Shown: positions 11,140 through 22,300 of the stretch, piece by piece
Layout of the letters: the number at the start of each line of letters is the position of its first letter
Position numbering within the stretch: position 1 is the first letter of the stretch
Origin: Nymphaea colorata
Lineage: Eukaryota > Streptophyta > Magnoliopsida > Nymphaeales > Nymphaeaceae
Assembly: GCF_008831285.2 (NCBI RefSeq)
Contig: NC_045148.1
Location: 7,259,001 to 7,323,000 of the forward strand
Direction of reading: 5' to 3'
Length of the DNA stretch: 64,000 nt
The notes under the pieces: model-generated
Databases searched by the model: none
Told to the model about the DNA's origin: nothing
What the model saw: the letters and a program-made list of their open reading frames with translations, nothing else
Made by a program: the position numbers and the translations under genes

Positions 11140-11325
11140 CCGGTAAGGGTGCTGGCAGCTCAGCTGTAATATGTAATCTGGTGCAGGGTCATGAGCCGGG
11201 CCATTCCGGTGGATTATGTCTGCAATGCCGAGCTCGACTGCACACTTAAGCATCATCGAGTCAGCAAATGCAAACATATGTCGAGAATATCGACCTTGCA
11301 CCAGCCTCTCCTCTTCCATCTCCAT

Positions 11326-13560
11326 CTATTTTTTCCTATCCCGTCTTGGACTCGTGAAAAAGGTTGTGGGCAGCTTATAATACCACTTGACAAGAGGTTG
11401 TCCTTCATCAGTCCCTCTCTTTCTCAATGGAGCGACCAAGATCGAGTCAAGTGATCCATGACGAATATGGCCGATTCAACAATTTAGTTGAAAGAAATCG
11501 TGAATGGACATAAAATATTACAATTTATTTAAAAAAATGGAAAAATGTATTCAAATTAACTAACAATTGAAAAATGCTTAGGAAGCAAAATGATGTTTTG
11601 ATTCTCAAATGTTGTTTTGAGGGACCACCTCAAAAAAGGGTTTCTGAAAACCCTTTCAATGATCTGCATGGGAGGTCTTTTTCATTTAGCACAAACGACG
11701 TTTTGGCCTGACATCATCAACTTTTATTAAAATTCAAGTGTTATTCAGATTTGTTTTTCTATGCACCTCACATCTTCAACTTCGTTGATGGAATCGATGA
11801 ATCATGTTTCACGCAGCCTGCAAATATTTGTTTGATTGATGAATAAAATGCATATATAGACTCAGTGTATAGTGGCTTCAAAAGTGATAAACGTCACCAT
11901 GGTAATTTTCATCTTATTTTCATTTCTTTTCCTTTTAACTAATGATAATATTAATAATAATAACTGACAGATACTGAAAGTCTCTCATATTTTTGAAAAC
12001 CATAATGTAAAACTCAATTTTTGTCTATAAAAAAAACAAGTTTCAAAAAGTGAATCCTGTTTTTGAAGGTCGTCTGAACGCATAAACCAGGTTTTCACAA
12101 CTCATTATAGAAATTGATTTCCACAAAACCAAGTTTTTAGAAAAGCCATTTGATTTTAAGTGTCATCCAAACACTGTGGACATTCTCGGGTGGTGATTCC
12201 TTCGATCAAAAGGAGGTAATCTTCTTTTTCACAATTTTCAATTGTCGGTCAGCCGTGTTCAATTATTTCTTGTAGAAAACTGTGAAACTCTTGAATTCTT
12301 ATTCCTTCGTACATTCACATTCGTTTCCTACTTCTTGCATCACCTAACCACAATTAAATATGAGACATGAGAAACAACTGTTTTCCCTTTATTTTTTATG
12401 TTTTCTTTTGTTAAATAATAAATTTAAAAAATATAAAAATTTTCAAAAAGTTGGTAGGACAACCTCATTGACGGCCGTATCCTTACCTCTCAAAGATGAA
12501 AGCAACCTTCATTAAAACTAGATTTTGTTCATTAATGAGTTGAATTATAGTTTTAAAATTTTAGTTGAAGCCAAATTATAATTTTTCAAAATTTTTGTAT
12601 AAATGAAAATTTTGTAAAATTACACACACATATATATAAATATATACCCACACATAAGGCATGCAAGTGCCTACGTTAAGGAAAGCCATTTTCTTTTTCC
12701 TTTTTCTGGTGGGGGCATGGGCCTTCCTGCCCCAACTTTGTTCATGGTGGTCAGTAGAAAAAGTAATATATATATATAAGTGCCTACGTTAAGGAAGAGA
12801 CAAGAACTACGTTAAGGAAGAGACAAGAACCACTATCGCCATAGTGGTTGAGAAGAGAGAGAGAGAGACGGAAAAAACGACGCAAGACTGCAACCTTGCA
12901 TCATCAAACGGGGTTTCTGAAACGGTGTATTTAAATCCTCGGATTTAAGATATGCCCCATATCCTTACGGAAACTCTTAGCATGTTATATGGAAGATTAT
13001 CGACATTGGCCTCAGATTTTCACGCATGCAAGCTAACATTATTATAGTCTTCACAAACCGCAATCCCTTCTAAACGTTTGAAGGATTTGGAATTGTTTAA
13101 ACATGAAGTCTTCAAGTCTGGACGAATATCTTACATGCATACAGATTTTTCATTATGCAAAGTCTTTCTGTTCTTGTTTGCAGGTTCTTTCCACACACAC
13201 TAAACATGATAATTTTGAGGCGCGTCCTTAATTCCATTGTTTCAGTAGATGGTGACATCCAACTGATCCTTTCTTTTTCTGATTTTACAGTAAATTCATC
13301 TTTAAAACAGTTTGCAATATTTTTCAATTGTTATTTATATCATAAGTGAGCGTCTACTTTCTAGTATATAATTACCATGACGTTGGGCTTTCATATGTAT
13401 GTTATTGTCGCCAAATCAGCGCTGTTCGATCTTCGCTTGCTGGTTACAAACGACTTTTGTGTGGAAGGTTGGAAAAGTTGATCAGATAGGAAGAGAAAAA
13501 ACCCTCAACACAAATCAATATTTGTCTATACCATCGCGATAGCTCCATTTTTCTACCAAC

Positions 13561-13597
<37 letters not shown>

Positions 13598-13608
13598 TTA
13601 ATGGTTTC
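11326..13608. other. divergent intergenic region of unit 1
   Basis: This separates the M and P genes (2.4 kb between start codons) and aligns with 44791-46500 in unit 3. About 11578-12082 resembles a MITE-like block also seen in units 2-4; in unit 4 its left end is 'gggtgcgtttggat' (57788) and here its right end is 'gtctgaacgca'. Two small perfect hairpins near 12828-12849 and 12931-12948 are conserved in unit 3. A direct repeat 'acgttaaggaagagacaaga' lies at about 12786-12827. Confidence 0.55.
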
Positions 13609-13653
13609 CTATATAACCTGCTCGACGTTTAACCATCCCACCTATTTTCACAA

Positions 13654-13720
<67 letters not shown>
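13609..13720 (+). promoter_or_regulatory. core promoter and (GA)n leader of P-type OMT, unit 1
   Basis: A TATA box (CTATATAACC, 13609-13618) lies about 105 bp before the start codon. A (GA)n run from about 13659 to 13720 ends directly at the ATG, so most of the inferred 5' UTR is GA repeat. Long GA tracts near plant starts are bound by BBR/BPC proteins; that role is inferred here. The frame stays open upstream through the GA run, but the sister genes support initiation at 13721. Confidence 0.6.
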
Positions 13721-13725
<5 letters not shown>

Positions 13726-15022
13726 AGAGGAGAGGCTGGTGCAAGGTCAAGTAGAAATATTCCGACAACTCTTTGCATTCGCAGACTCGATGGTACTCAA
13801 GTGTGCAGTCGAGCTTGGGATCGCAGACATAATCCACCGGAACGGCCGCCCCATGACCTTGCACCAGATAGCAGCTGAGCTGCCGGCAACCTCACCGGAC
13901 ATCGGCTGCCTCTTCCGCATCATGAGGCTGCTGGTCAGGAAACATATCTTCGTGCAGCACGATCCGCCCGCTGGTGATGGAATTAACGCCCAGCCCGAGT
14001 TCGGTCTAACGCCAGCCTCGAGGTGGTTGGTCAAGGATGGTGAGCTCAGTCTGGTTCCTATGGTCCTCTGGGAAAACCATCCTTCTGCTTTGGCTCCATG
14101 GCACTGCCTCAGCAAGTGCGTGCAAGAGGGAGGTGTAGCCTTCGATATGGCTCATGGAGTAGATATTTGGGGATATGGAGCTGTCAACCCTGAATGTAAC
14201 CAGCTAGTCAACTCTGCTATGGCTTGTACGAGCAAAATCATAGTGAAGGTAGTCATGGCTAAGTATGAGCATGGGTTCAGTAGGCTTGGCTCGCTTGTCG
14301 ATGTCGGTGGCGGCACCGGAGCAGCCATTGCAGAGATAGTGAAGGCCTGCCCACACTTGAAAGGTATCAACCTGGACCTCCCCCATGTTGTTGCTACCGC
14401 ACCAGAGTACCAGGGGATCACTCATGTGGCCGGCGACATGTTTATGGAGATTCCCAAGGCTGATGCCGTCTTCATGAAGGTCTGTGTTTTCATGGTTTTC
14501 TTTTTCCTTTTTTTTTTTTCATTTGGTTGATGGTGAACATCGAGTCAAGTAGTTATCTTGGCTTCGATAAAGTTAGTTTTTAAAAATAAATAAAATTTGT
14601 TAATAGAAAATATATTTTTAAAATAAATACAGTACTGAACCGAATCGAATTCTATCAAGTCGACTCAAACCGGCTCAATATGTTATCGGGTTGACTCAAA
14701 TCGGTTTTTTTGAGTCTCAACTCGAGTCCTATCAAGTATTCCACCGGAACGGGCTCAATATGTTATCGGGTCGACTCAAACCGGGAGTCCTATCAGGTAT
14801 TCCACCCGATGCTCAGCAATATAGTAGCAATGCTCAGCAATATAGAAGATTCTTAAAATATTGTGCCAAAAGATTTGTGAATTGCATATTTTTCTTACAT
14901 GCTTAAGTGAACATGACTGTGTAAGGTCTTTCGCAATTTTGTCACGTACGATCAGCCTTAGCGGGGAAATATTACACTTTTTTATGGGGAAAGCTGTTAA
15001 ACTGAGAAAAGTAGGTGCGGAA

Positions 15023-15115
<93 letters not shown>

Positions 15116-15850
15116 TCAGCGCCAGTAGATTCAATCTCTCCATACTATTTCCATGGTGCCACTCGTTCATGTTTTCATTTATGTTGAATTTTTTTTCCTT
15201 TGTTTTCATTTTTTTAACTTTTGATTTTCAAATAAATGTAAATGTTTAAGAATGTATTGTTTCGGTTAACCATTAACCGTTCCAAAACTGACCCTAGTCG
15301 GCCAAGTCACAGAATTCTAGTGCATGCGCTGATTCATTTTCTTACGTTCATGAACTGTTGAGTTTGATTCTGACAGCCAATCTTGGCATCATTCGCAATA
15401 CCTACGCACTTCATTTGCGCAATTATTAATTATCCCGTAAGATTCATGAATATTGAACCAATCTTGGCATCATTCGCACTACTCTCTATTTGTACAATTA
15501 ATAATTGTAGGGCATGTGCTGATTCAGTATCTTATTCTATGAATGTTCATGACGTTTGAACCAATCTTGACAGTATTCACACTACTCTTGCTATTTGGAC
15601 ACTTATTAATTGTGGTTCATGAGTGATTAGGTATCCTAGGAGCGTTTCATGAAGTTCCAATCAATCTTGGCATCATTCATACTATTCTCTCTATTTGTAC
15701 AATTATTAAATGTTTATTGAGCATCAAATAAAGGAGACCAATGAAATTTTCTAGTTTCTTGGATTGGTTTGGAACCTAAATCACGTGGCTATGGGTACAG
15801 ATACAAACGTGTGGATTCTGGCATAAGAAGTTTAGAATATGTAAACGGGT

Positions 15851-15889
<39 letters not shown>

Positions 15890-16997
15890 AAATATCACAA
15901 AAAATTGAAATGAAAGCAACATTTAAAGAAATAAATATAAATAAAATTATTACATGTTAATGAACAATAACTTCAAAAAAGAAATGAAAATTAAGTTAAA
16001 AAAATAAATTAAGTAAAATTAAGTAGTTTGAATAATTTTCCATTAAAAAAATACCCAAATGTGTCCAAGTACCCACTTTGGGTATGGTTATGGTGACACA
16101 TGTATGGGACCTTAGAAGTACCAATGTGACTTACATTGGAACGATTAGGATAGAAATATATATAAATATGCATGCGGTGTCCAATGGGCCTTTTGGTTCT
16201 TTCAGTTGGATCTTGATCATTTTTCAAGAACCCAACCACTTAATATAATTAAACTGCTAAAAATTATAGGTTTGAAAAAGAAAACCTGCTGGATACAGTG
16301 GACTTCATTACATGATCAACCTAAGCAATCACTTTTTTTGTTGTTTCTTGATGCCCATGTAAAACCTGACTAATTCGGACCATGCCACAAGTTCATTTTG
16401 AACCGCTTTCTAGATAGCAGGTGAAGATGCTTTGTTCATCATGTTTAGCTCTTCCAGAATGGTATAACCAATGGTAATAATCCGAACAAGATAGAAATAT
16501 TACATTATGTAATTAAGTTATTGACCTCCTCTAGCCTAAGAATGCACTAATTTGAAGCTGTTGATCTAGATAACTATGCATTTGCTTGCAAAATTGATTC
16601 CTCAAAAGGTACCATTATGGGAAATTGAATACCCAAAACCATATATTTCTAGTAGTACTCATCATTTTTTCCTTCTAATTTCTGTGTGATGTAGTGGCTA
16701 TTGCATGATTGGAGTGACGAGCACTGCATAAAGATATTGAAGCAATGCAAGAAAGCAATTCCACATGAATATGGGAAGGTCATAATACTGGATGCTGTGC
16801 TGCAGTCCAATGTCAAAGAAGATGCATGGGAAGATACTAGAATGGTGTTTGATGTGACAATGATTGCACACACTTCGGGAGGGAAGGAGAGGACAGAAGT
16901 GGAGTGGAGGAAGCTGCTCAAGGATGGAGGGTTCAACCGTTGCAACATCATCTCCCTCCCTACTGTTGCATCACTAATTGAAGCTTTTCCCAATTGA
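13721..16997 (+). CDS. P-type class II plant O-methyltransferase, unit 1, intact
   Basis: There are two exons, 13721-14479 (253 codons, donor AAG|gtctgt) and 16695-16997 (100 codons plus stop, acceptor gtag|TGG), encoding 353 aa, the usual family length. The N-terminal dimerisation domain occupies about residues 1-100. The methyltransferase domain carries motif [10 protein letters not shown] (192-200) for SAM, LDLPHV (218-223), GDMF (238-241), the catalytic base in LLHDWSDEH (His257) and GGKERTEVEW (315-324) with the acidic partner residues. It would transfer a methyl group from SAM to a hydroxyl of a small phenolic or alkaloid-type compound in the cytosol as a dimer. It resembles the reticuline-7-OMT / resveratrol-OMT / ASMT-like group; the substrate cannot be told. 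Residue 117 is Trp where all other copies have Met. Confidence 0.93.
15026..15112. repeat. compound (TA)n(GA)n microsatellite
   Basis: About 22 TA dinucleotides pass directly into about 21 GA dinucleotides, inside the P unit 1 intron. The same compound motif occurs at 28176-28216, 53098-53142 and 62538-62597. Confidence 0.97.
15377..15725. repeat. four-unit ~100-bp intronic tandem repeat
   Basis: Units starting with 'ccaatcttggcatcattc' or close variants begin at 15377, 15458, 15561 and 15661 (spacing 81, 103, 100). Each continues with 'ctatttg.acaatta', 'gattcagtatcct' and 'tcatgaagttt'. The array is kept at the same intron position in unit 3 (47911-48270) and unit 4 (63092-63470), but P unit 2 has only one partial unit (about 30430-30500). 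Confidence 0.85.
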
Positions 16998-17634
16998 ATG
17001 CTAAAAACATGAGCATGCCATAGGACTTGTGAACAATGTGAATGTTAGTTTTTAAGTTTGCAATTTGAGGGATTTCTTTTTTTTTTTTTTAAGTGGTGCA
17101 TTTCATGAGTTGCTGTCAGCATTGGATCTATATCATTGTGCTGAATAATATGTACTACTGTTAGAACCGTGAAAGGCATCTAAGCAGTTGTAAGGCTTTT
17201 GCACCCAAAGAGGCCTATGATGGTGGTCTTTTCACCAATATAGGTCAAAAGACATAACAATCAGGCAATGTATTCGACTTAGTTGCCTACGTCCACAAAT
17301 TGAAATTTACTCTCTCTATCTTGATAAAATGTCAAGTTGGGAGGCTCACTTTTAGGCTGATGCTTGGTTGCAATTTAAGAATGGAATTCCAGATATACTA
17401 TACAGTTCAAGATACATCTTTTGTTTCCTCAATGGGTTTGCCTTCTGCAGCAGTTTCTAGCTTTTGTTTAATACTCGCAAAATGTGTTTTTTTATCAAAT
17501 ATGGCATGTATATATGGTAGGCATAGGGTCATCATGTTTAGCTGAGAATAGTGGTGCTGGAAAACTAGTCTTCTTTCGTTAACATCACTTTGCAAGCCGA
17601 AAACTTGTGGAAGAGTATTCACCTCGGTTCAAAG

Positions 17635-18024
17635 TAGGGATGTTCATGAGCCAAGCTCGAGCCAAGCTTGTCCAGCTCTAGCTCAGCTCAAGTCTCCATA
17701 ACCACAGAGCGAGCTCAAGTTGACTACTAGAGCTTCACTTGGCTCAAGCTAACCAGCTTGAGCTCGACTCAGCTAAGGATGAGCCCAGTTTTTGCTGGAG
17801 CTTAGCTGCACCATTTACTAAAAACTGGATTTGAACCATTTTTTACTTATACTAACCATGAGTTCAAATGAGTTCAACTGAGTCAACCTTGCCTAGCTCG
17901 AGCTCCACTCACTTATTTCATCAAATTTATTTCTCGATTCAAACTGGACTCGCAAGCTCCAGTCGACCTTAGCCTAACAAGTTTGAGTTGAGCCCCAGTT
18001 GGCTTGACTCATTGAACATCCCTA
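17635..18024. mobile_element. hAT-type MITE with 8-bp target duplication (unit 1)
   Basis: The 390-bp element begins TAGGGATGTTCATGAGCC and ends GAACATCCCTA, with inverted ends. It is flanked by identical 8-bp sequences gttcaaag at 17627-17634 and 18025-18032. The interior is rich in 'gagctcgag/caagctcga' motifs. Orthologous copies lie at the same place in unit 2 (32535-33007) and unit 3 (49854-50239), so the insertion predates the array. Confidence 0.85.
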
Positions 18025-18679
18025 GTTCAAAGTTTGTGATAAGGTTAGCAAGCTGGTCTTGAGTGGGAACAGTAGCGTTCAAAGTATCATTCTGCAATGT
18101 GGCCCTAAATGAAATACACATCAATTTCAATTTGCTTGCTCGTTGGTCAATTAGTTTGACACACCAAAGGCAAGGCACCTGCAGTTGAAGACTCTGAAGT
18201 TGTTAAAGTAGAAAATTAACCATAGGACCTCATAGGCACACAAGGCAAGGGCTCAATATTTGGCTTCTATGCTGGATCAAGCCATAGTTGATTGAATACC
18301 AAGAATAATGAGGGACCTTTATAGTTCCATTGTACCTAGCCCCTTCCCCCTATTGGATGACCTTTTTCTTGACATACAAAGAATGAGAGATTGGCCCAAC
18401 CAGATAGTGAAGCCTCAAGCAAACTGTTTTTGCATCAACCTTCTTAGACAACATCAGTGCAGACACCAACAGAAATTAGTTAATGGTTGTAAATATAGTT
18501 TGTAATAGAAAGTTACCTTTACATAGCATAGAATTTAACTGATAGCGGCCATATGCGTGGCAAATATTATATCCTAGAACCATGCCAGAAGTGAAACCTG
18601 CATACCTGGAAAAAGCTGGGCTTCACAATATGAATAACGGCTGGGTGATGCATTTTGTTTTGGATGAGTGGTTTTTTCC

Positions 18680-18850
18680 ATCGCCCTTAAAAGAGTCCAC
18701 TGTCCCCTTCTGTGCACACCCCCAAAGTTCATAGAGCAAAGCAAGACTTACCATAGTCCAAAGGAATAACACATTGAGACATGTGAGTGACCATCCCAAG
18801 TCCCTTTATAAGGTGGACCACCTTGCCGCCCAATGTGCATTTACTAACAC
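18680..18850 (-). mobile_element. tRNA-related SINE-like segment (unit 1)
   Basis: The minus strand carries a 'ggcaaggtggtccacctt' A-box-like part; orthologues in units 2 and 3 also keep a B-box-like 'gttcaaatc' (33800) or 'gttgaaatc' (50460). In unit 1 the B-box stretch is deleted. This suggests a decayed Pol III-type SINE; no poly-A tail or target duplication is seen. Confidence 0.4.
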
Positions 18851-19900
18851 ACTTTCTTAACTACGAATTGCAAGTTTGACCGTGTAAGAATAAGGTATTG
18901 GGGAGTTCCAACTAGATACCATCATGGAGTTGGATCAGGTAATATGTTCTCATCATTTTTAGACAGTTTGATAGAAGTGGCCATCAGGTCTAAAAAACGT
19001 TTGGCATCCAGCAGATCAGCTTTGCATAGTAACTCAATCATGTATCTTTGTTGCTATGGAAATGGAACAATGCCTTGATACCAAGGAAATAACATATGGG
19101 GCTTACATCATTGGTAGCAAACTCTTCATTGAGTTTGTGTTAAATAGATTCAACGTATAATATGAATTTGTTTGAGAACCATGGTTAATTTTTTTGAGTG
19201 TCATGGATCTACAATTTATATTTCATTACTTTTCGAGTCAAATTGATGAATTTATAGATACTTTTCTGCATTGGAGTGATTTACTAGTGTGATCCAAAAA
19301 TAGATATGCTCCAAATGCTTTATAATATTGGATTGTGGTTCAGGTTTAGACCAAATTCATGCATGGGACATGAGTCCCATGTCATAACCAAAAGTATCCT
19401 CCTACATGAGCTTTCATGCAATTGAAGAGTGATTTTAAGTGTTTTTGCAAATAGTCTAGGAAGTTGACTGACTTTAGGATTTATACATAGATAAATGCTT
19501 AAGTAATATGGACAGCTCAATCCACTAAGGAACATGAATGGTTCCTGAGGGGGTTGGAGTAACGACTTGGGATGAGGGCTGGTAGACGACCAGTCTGCAT
19601 TTCAAGTGTCAAGGGTGCCACCTCCTATGCTACAAAAGGGAGGGTCACTAATGCACAAGTTGAAGCACATTATAAGGGAGGGGACACTCCAAAGCACTGA
19701 AAGCAGACCCTGTACCCTAAGATATAGTTTGGCGGCATGTGGTGGTAGAGCCAGAAATTTAAGCTCTAATTATACTTTAAACTTGAAGGGCATTCATATA
19801 TAAATCATGAAGATGACGAAGGTCCCAATACGTGAATAAAGTAATTTATGTTGACTGGTATGGGCAATCAATCACATCAGCCCACATTTGTTTCTAGCAT

Positions 19901-20050
19901 TGGCAGTAAGGATACTTTGTGAGTGTCTTATGAATCTGCCTCAAAGATTGAAGTAGGTTCATGAAGCAATATTTCTAGTGTTCGATGAATCTACCTGCAT
20001 ATGTGGGCTCTATGTATTCATGAGACATTCACAAAGTGTCTCAACTGCCA
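19901..20050. repeat. foldback (inverted-repeat) element, unit 1
   Basis: The left arm 'tggcagtaaggatactttg' continues into 'tgagtgtcttatgaat', and the right arm is its imperfect reverse complement ('attcatgagacattcacaaa ... tgcca'), giving about 35-bp arms over 150 bp. The same structure lies in unit 2 (34581-34715) and unit 3 (51342-51491). Confidence 0.65.
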
Positions 20051-21820
20051 AAAGACACTTAAGGTGACAAGAGGTTGGGTGGAATTTTTGACTCTCTACA
20101 AGGCAGTAGGTCTTCCCCTTGCTTCCCAAAGGCATAGGAACTAGCACTATAGATTTTCACTTGAATTTAAATTTTATTAAATGAAGCAAAAGATAGTCAA
20201 CAAATTAAGATATAATTCAAATTTACTCAATAGACATACCTAGTGCCCTTTCTTGATATTTTGTTGTTCTTCTTGATGTTTGTAGCATTTGCATGTTAGC
20301 TTTGATTTCATATGATAGATTGTCTACGTTCTGCAAGCTGAAGTTGAGTTCTACTCAGTTTTTTATGGTTAGGTATGTTAGTTTTTTATGCTTAGGTATA
20401 ATTTTTGGCATGAAATTTTGGATTAACTACAGCGTGCAAAAAAACCCCGAGTTTGAACATACAGCCTGGAGATTGCTTTGCTTGGAATTTCAATCCCTCA
20501 AATGAAACTAGGAAAAAAAAGCCAGATATGAAGCTTGTTACGTTGATTATGGTATTATATGTATATTGTCATATGTATTTACTCTTAGTCACTTAGTCTG
20601 TTATATAGTATTGGGACACCTCATACTTGTTATATGTATACTTTAGTATGGTTATGTTTTTCTTTAAGTAGAAATGGATTAAAGGATTTACATTCCTTCC
20701 TTTAGAGATAAGATCTCTAGTTATTTTTTTGGTGTTTTGTATTAGATTACAATTAATGAGTAAAACTTTTCTATTGATTTTGCATATTCAATGAAGTAAG
20801 CAATTAAATTTTGATTGTTTAACTTGATTATGCTTGTTATATTACTACTCCCCATATTTCAAATATTAGTAATATTTAATTAAAATAGCTTGACATATTA
20901 ACCTAACTAAAAAAAATAAAAAAAAATGGTCGCCTTTCTTGCCTAGGCCTGCCAGCCAGGTCGCCTTTGACAATATATGCTCTCACAAAGGACAATGGAA
21001 CTCTCGGGTCTGCCAAACACAAGGACTTCTCATAATTGTCATGAAAGAAAATATTGTGCGTTTGCTCAACATTTTCTTGTTTCGGAGCAGAAGAATGTTG
21101 GCCATCACATTCTCAGTACCCACGCCATAAGGGCAAGTGCAAAATTACTATAAAATACAGCTTCATACCTGCAAAAGTGACAAAAATGCAAACTGCAATG
21201 TGTGAAGAAAAAAAGTTCTAAACAACTACAAGAATGGTAGAGCATAAGCATAAAAGATAAATACCCTATTGCCAGAAGTAGGAAGGAAGGAGTAAAACCA
21301 AGAAAGACAGAAGAAAGGCAAGCTAGCAACCGATTTGGCAAAACTGTGGGAAGTGCCAATGATAGCCCTGTCGATAAGCAAGAAAAACTAAACACTTAAG
21401 AACATCTGGAAATAAATAATTTTCTCTCCAGACACATCCATACATCAGAAATGTTTTGATTTTGTTGTAAAACCTTTTGTATAGGAACTTAGTTCATGTT
21501 GTTTTTCGCCCATACGTTTTCCCCATTTTGATGTCAGGTTTCTGAATTTTTCAAATTAGCTTGATCATATAAACAAAAATTAGCTCATATTGCATCTGTT
21601 TCCATTGAATGAAATTGGAATCTACCCACATTACCTTCTCGTGGAAACACAAACTTTTAAAAGGAAGAAGAACTGGGAATGCGACAGAAAAAATAATTAA
21701 CAAGGTAAGTGCTTGTCATCAACAAGTAGATACTATTGGGACACAAACACACACACACACATGTATATATACACATGCATATGTGAGAGAGAGAGAGAGA
21801 GAGAGAGTATATGAATATAC

Positions 21821-22300
21821 CATGATGCTCAAAGGGACTGCTGAGACGCTCACTGCAAAGGCAGCACATACCCAACCCATAATTTTCAAACGCTTGGCGC
21901 CCTTTGAGAAGAAGAAAGAGATAAGGAGAATGAAGCCGACGATCCCCACGTTGAGCACCAGCAGTAGCTTGATTGCCTTCTTCTGTTACTCCGAATATCA
22001 GATCGAAGTTAGAAACTGCTTACTTAGCTTGGTGCAATACAAAATTTTCTGGCATATATAAACGGGTGTGCATATGTACAGACGACCATGAACATGATGA
22101 TGTATATAGACTCTCTTTTTGGGTGAGCTAAAACGTGAAGATCACTAGGCATACCCTGGCTTTCTATGCTGCATAGATTATGAAAATGATGATGTATATA
22201 GATTATACTCAATAACACATCCGACCGTGTTGATCGTTATGGGGAGAAAAGCATTGGATTTGAGAAGCGCACGTAAGATCATTTGGTGGGCCGGCATATG
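21821..22300 (-). pseudogene. SWEET sugar transporter gene fragment (two exons)
   Basis: On the minus strand one exon ends at 22155 (AGG|gtatgc) and reads ALLKSNAFLPITINTVGCVI, followed after a frameshift by SIYIIIFIIYAA, a stop and KAR. The next exon, 21984-21821 (acag|AAGAAGG ... ATG|gtatat), reads KAIKLLLVLNVGIVGFILLI, then GAKRLKIMGWVCAAFAVSVS and VPLSIM. These match the end of the first MtN3/saliva repeat and the linker plus start of the second repeat of plant SWEETs, with the expected splice positions; a clade III type is my guess. SWEETs are seven-helix sugar uniporters. Upstream exons are cut off by an LTR element, later exons were not found, and the in-frame stop and frameshift make it a pseudogene. 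Confidence 0.8.

Larger units (their letters stand above)
5898..11325 (-). pseudogene. M-type class II O-methyltransferase pseudogene, unit 1
   Basis: Exon 1 spans 11325-10538 and exon 2 about 6160-5898, with a 4.4-kb intron. Exon 1 starts MEMEEERLVQG and keeps FAFADS, CAVELGIADIIHRNG and, near the end, VDVGGGIGEAI (motif I), INLDLP and VGGDM. It is dead for several reasons: a frameshift after HRNG, a 195-bp MITE (10945-11139), and an internal deletion near 10830 that removes about 200 bp including the SRWLVRDGELSL segment. Exon 2 keeps GKVILVEVVLQCEANEDAW and AEWRKLLKVGGFNPCNIISL but has lost the part with the catalytic histidine (LHDW). The TATA-like 'ttataata' at about 11376 is still present. 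Homology to the intact unit 4 gene is clear. Confidence 0.9.
14480..16694 (+). other. intron of P-type OMT unit 1
   Basis: This 2215-bp GT-AG intron lies in phase 0, directly before the exon encoding the catalytic histidine. It carries a region with 'gactcaaaccggctca'-type repeats (14640-14810), a (TA)n(GA)n tract (15026-15112), four ~100-bp tandem repeats (15377-15725) and a (TA)n run near 15858-15885. Homologous introns occur in P unit 2, P unit 3 and at 62600-64000. Confidence 0.85.
4110..20528. repeat. array unit 1 (segmental tandem duplicate)
   Basis: This block aligns by eye along most of its length with 35041-51963 and in parts with 23966-35040 and 53160-64000. It contains, left to right, the 3' flank of an M-type OMT, the M-type pseudogene (minus), a divergent intergenic region, an intact P-type OMT (plus) and a shared 3' flank. 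Its left border is where homology with the unit 3 start fades ('tttgatgaccctctac' here against 'tttgatgaccttctat' at about 35050). Its right border is the end of identity with unit 3 at 'aaaaaaaagccaga'. Confidence 0.85.
16998..20528. other. 3' flank of P-type OMT unit 1, no recognised gene
   Basis: The region aligns with 32060-35040 and 49148-51963. It holds a hAT-type MITE (17635-18024), a tRNA-related SINE-like segment (18680-18850) and a foldback element (19901-20050). The remaining short open frames are not conserved between units. Confidence 0.6.

Noticed and set aside
13601-13720. N-terminal extension of the unit 1 OMT with a Glu-Arg repeat
   Set aside because: It arises from reading through the (GA)n leader. 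Sister genes align from the Met at 13721 and the TATA box lies inside the extension.
11326-13720. Shared bidirectional promoter for the M/P pair
   Set aside because: Start codons are about 1.8-2.7 kb apart and each gene has its own TATA-like box close by. A single shared promoter is not supported.
14152-14425. Minus-strand frames opposite OMT exon 1 (also at 29112, 25227, 56807)
   Set aside because: They are shadows of the methyltransferase coding sequence and follow its codon pattern.
14997-15209. Open frames of Tyr-Ile and Ser-Leu repeats
   Set aside because: They are translations of (TA)n and (GA)n microsatellites in an intron.
21105-21395. Further SWEET exons in 20940-21400 (minus)
   Set aside because: A short 'LALPTVL' stretch recalls a SWEET motif, but the context and splice borders do not fit, so I did not extend the fragment.
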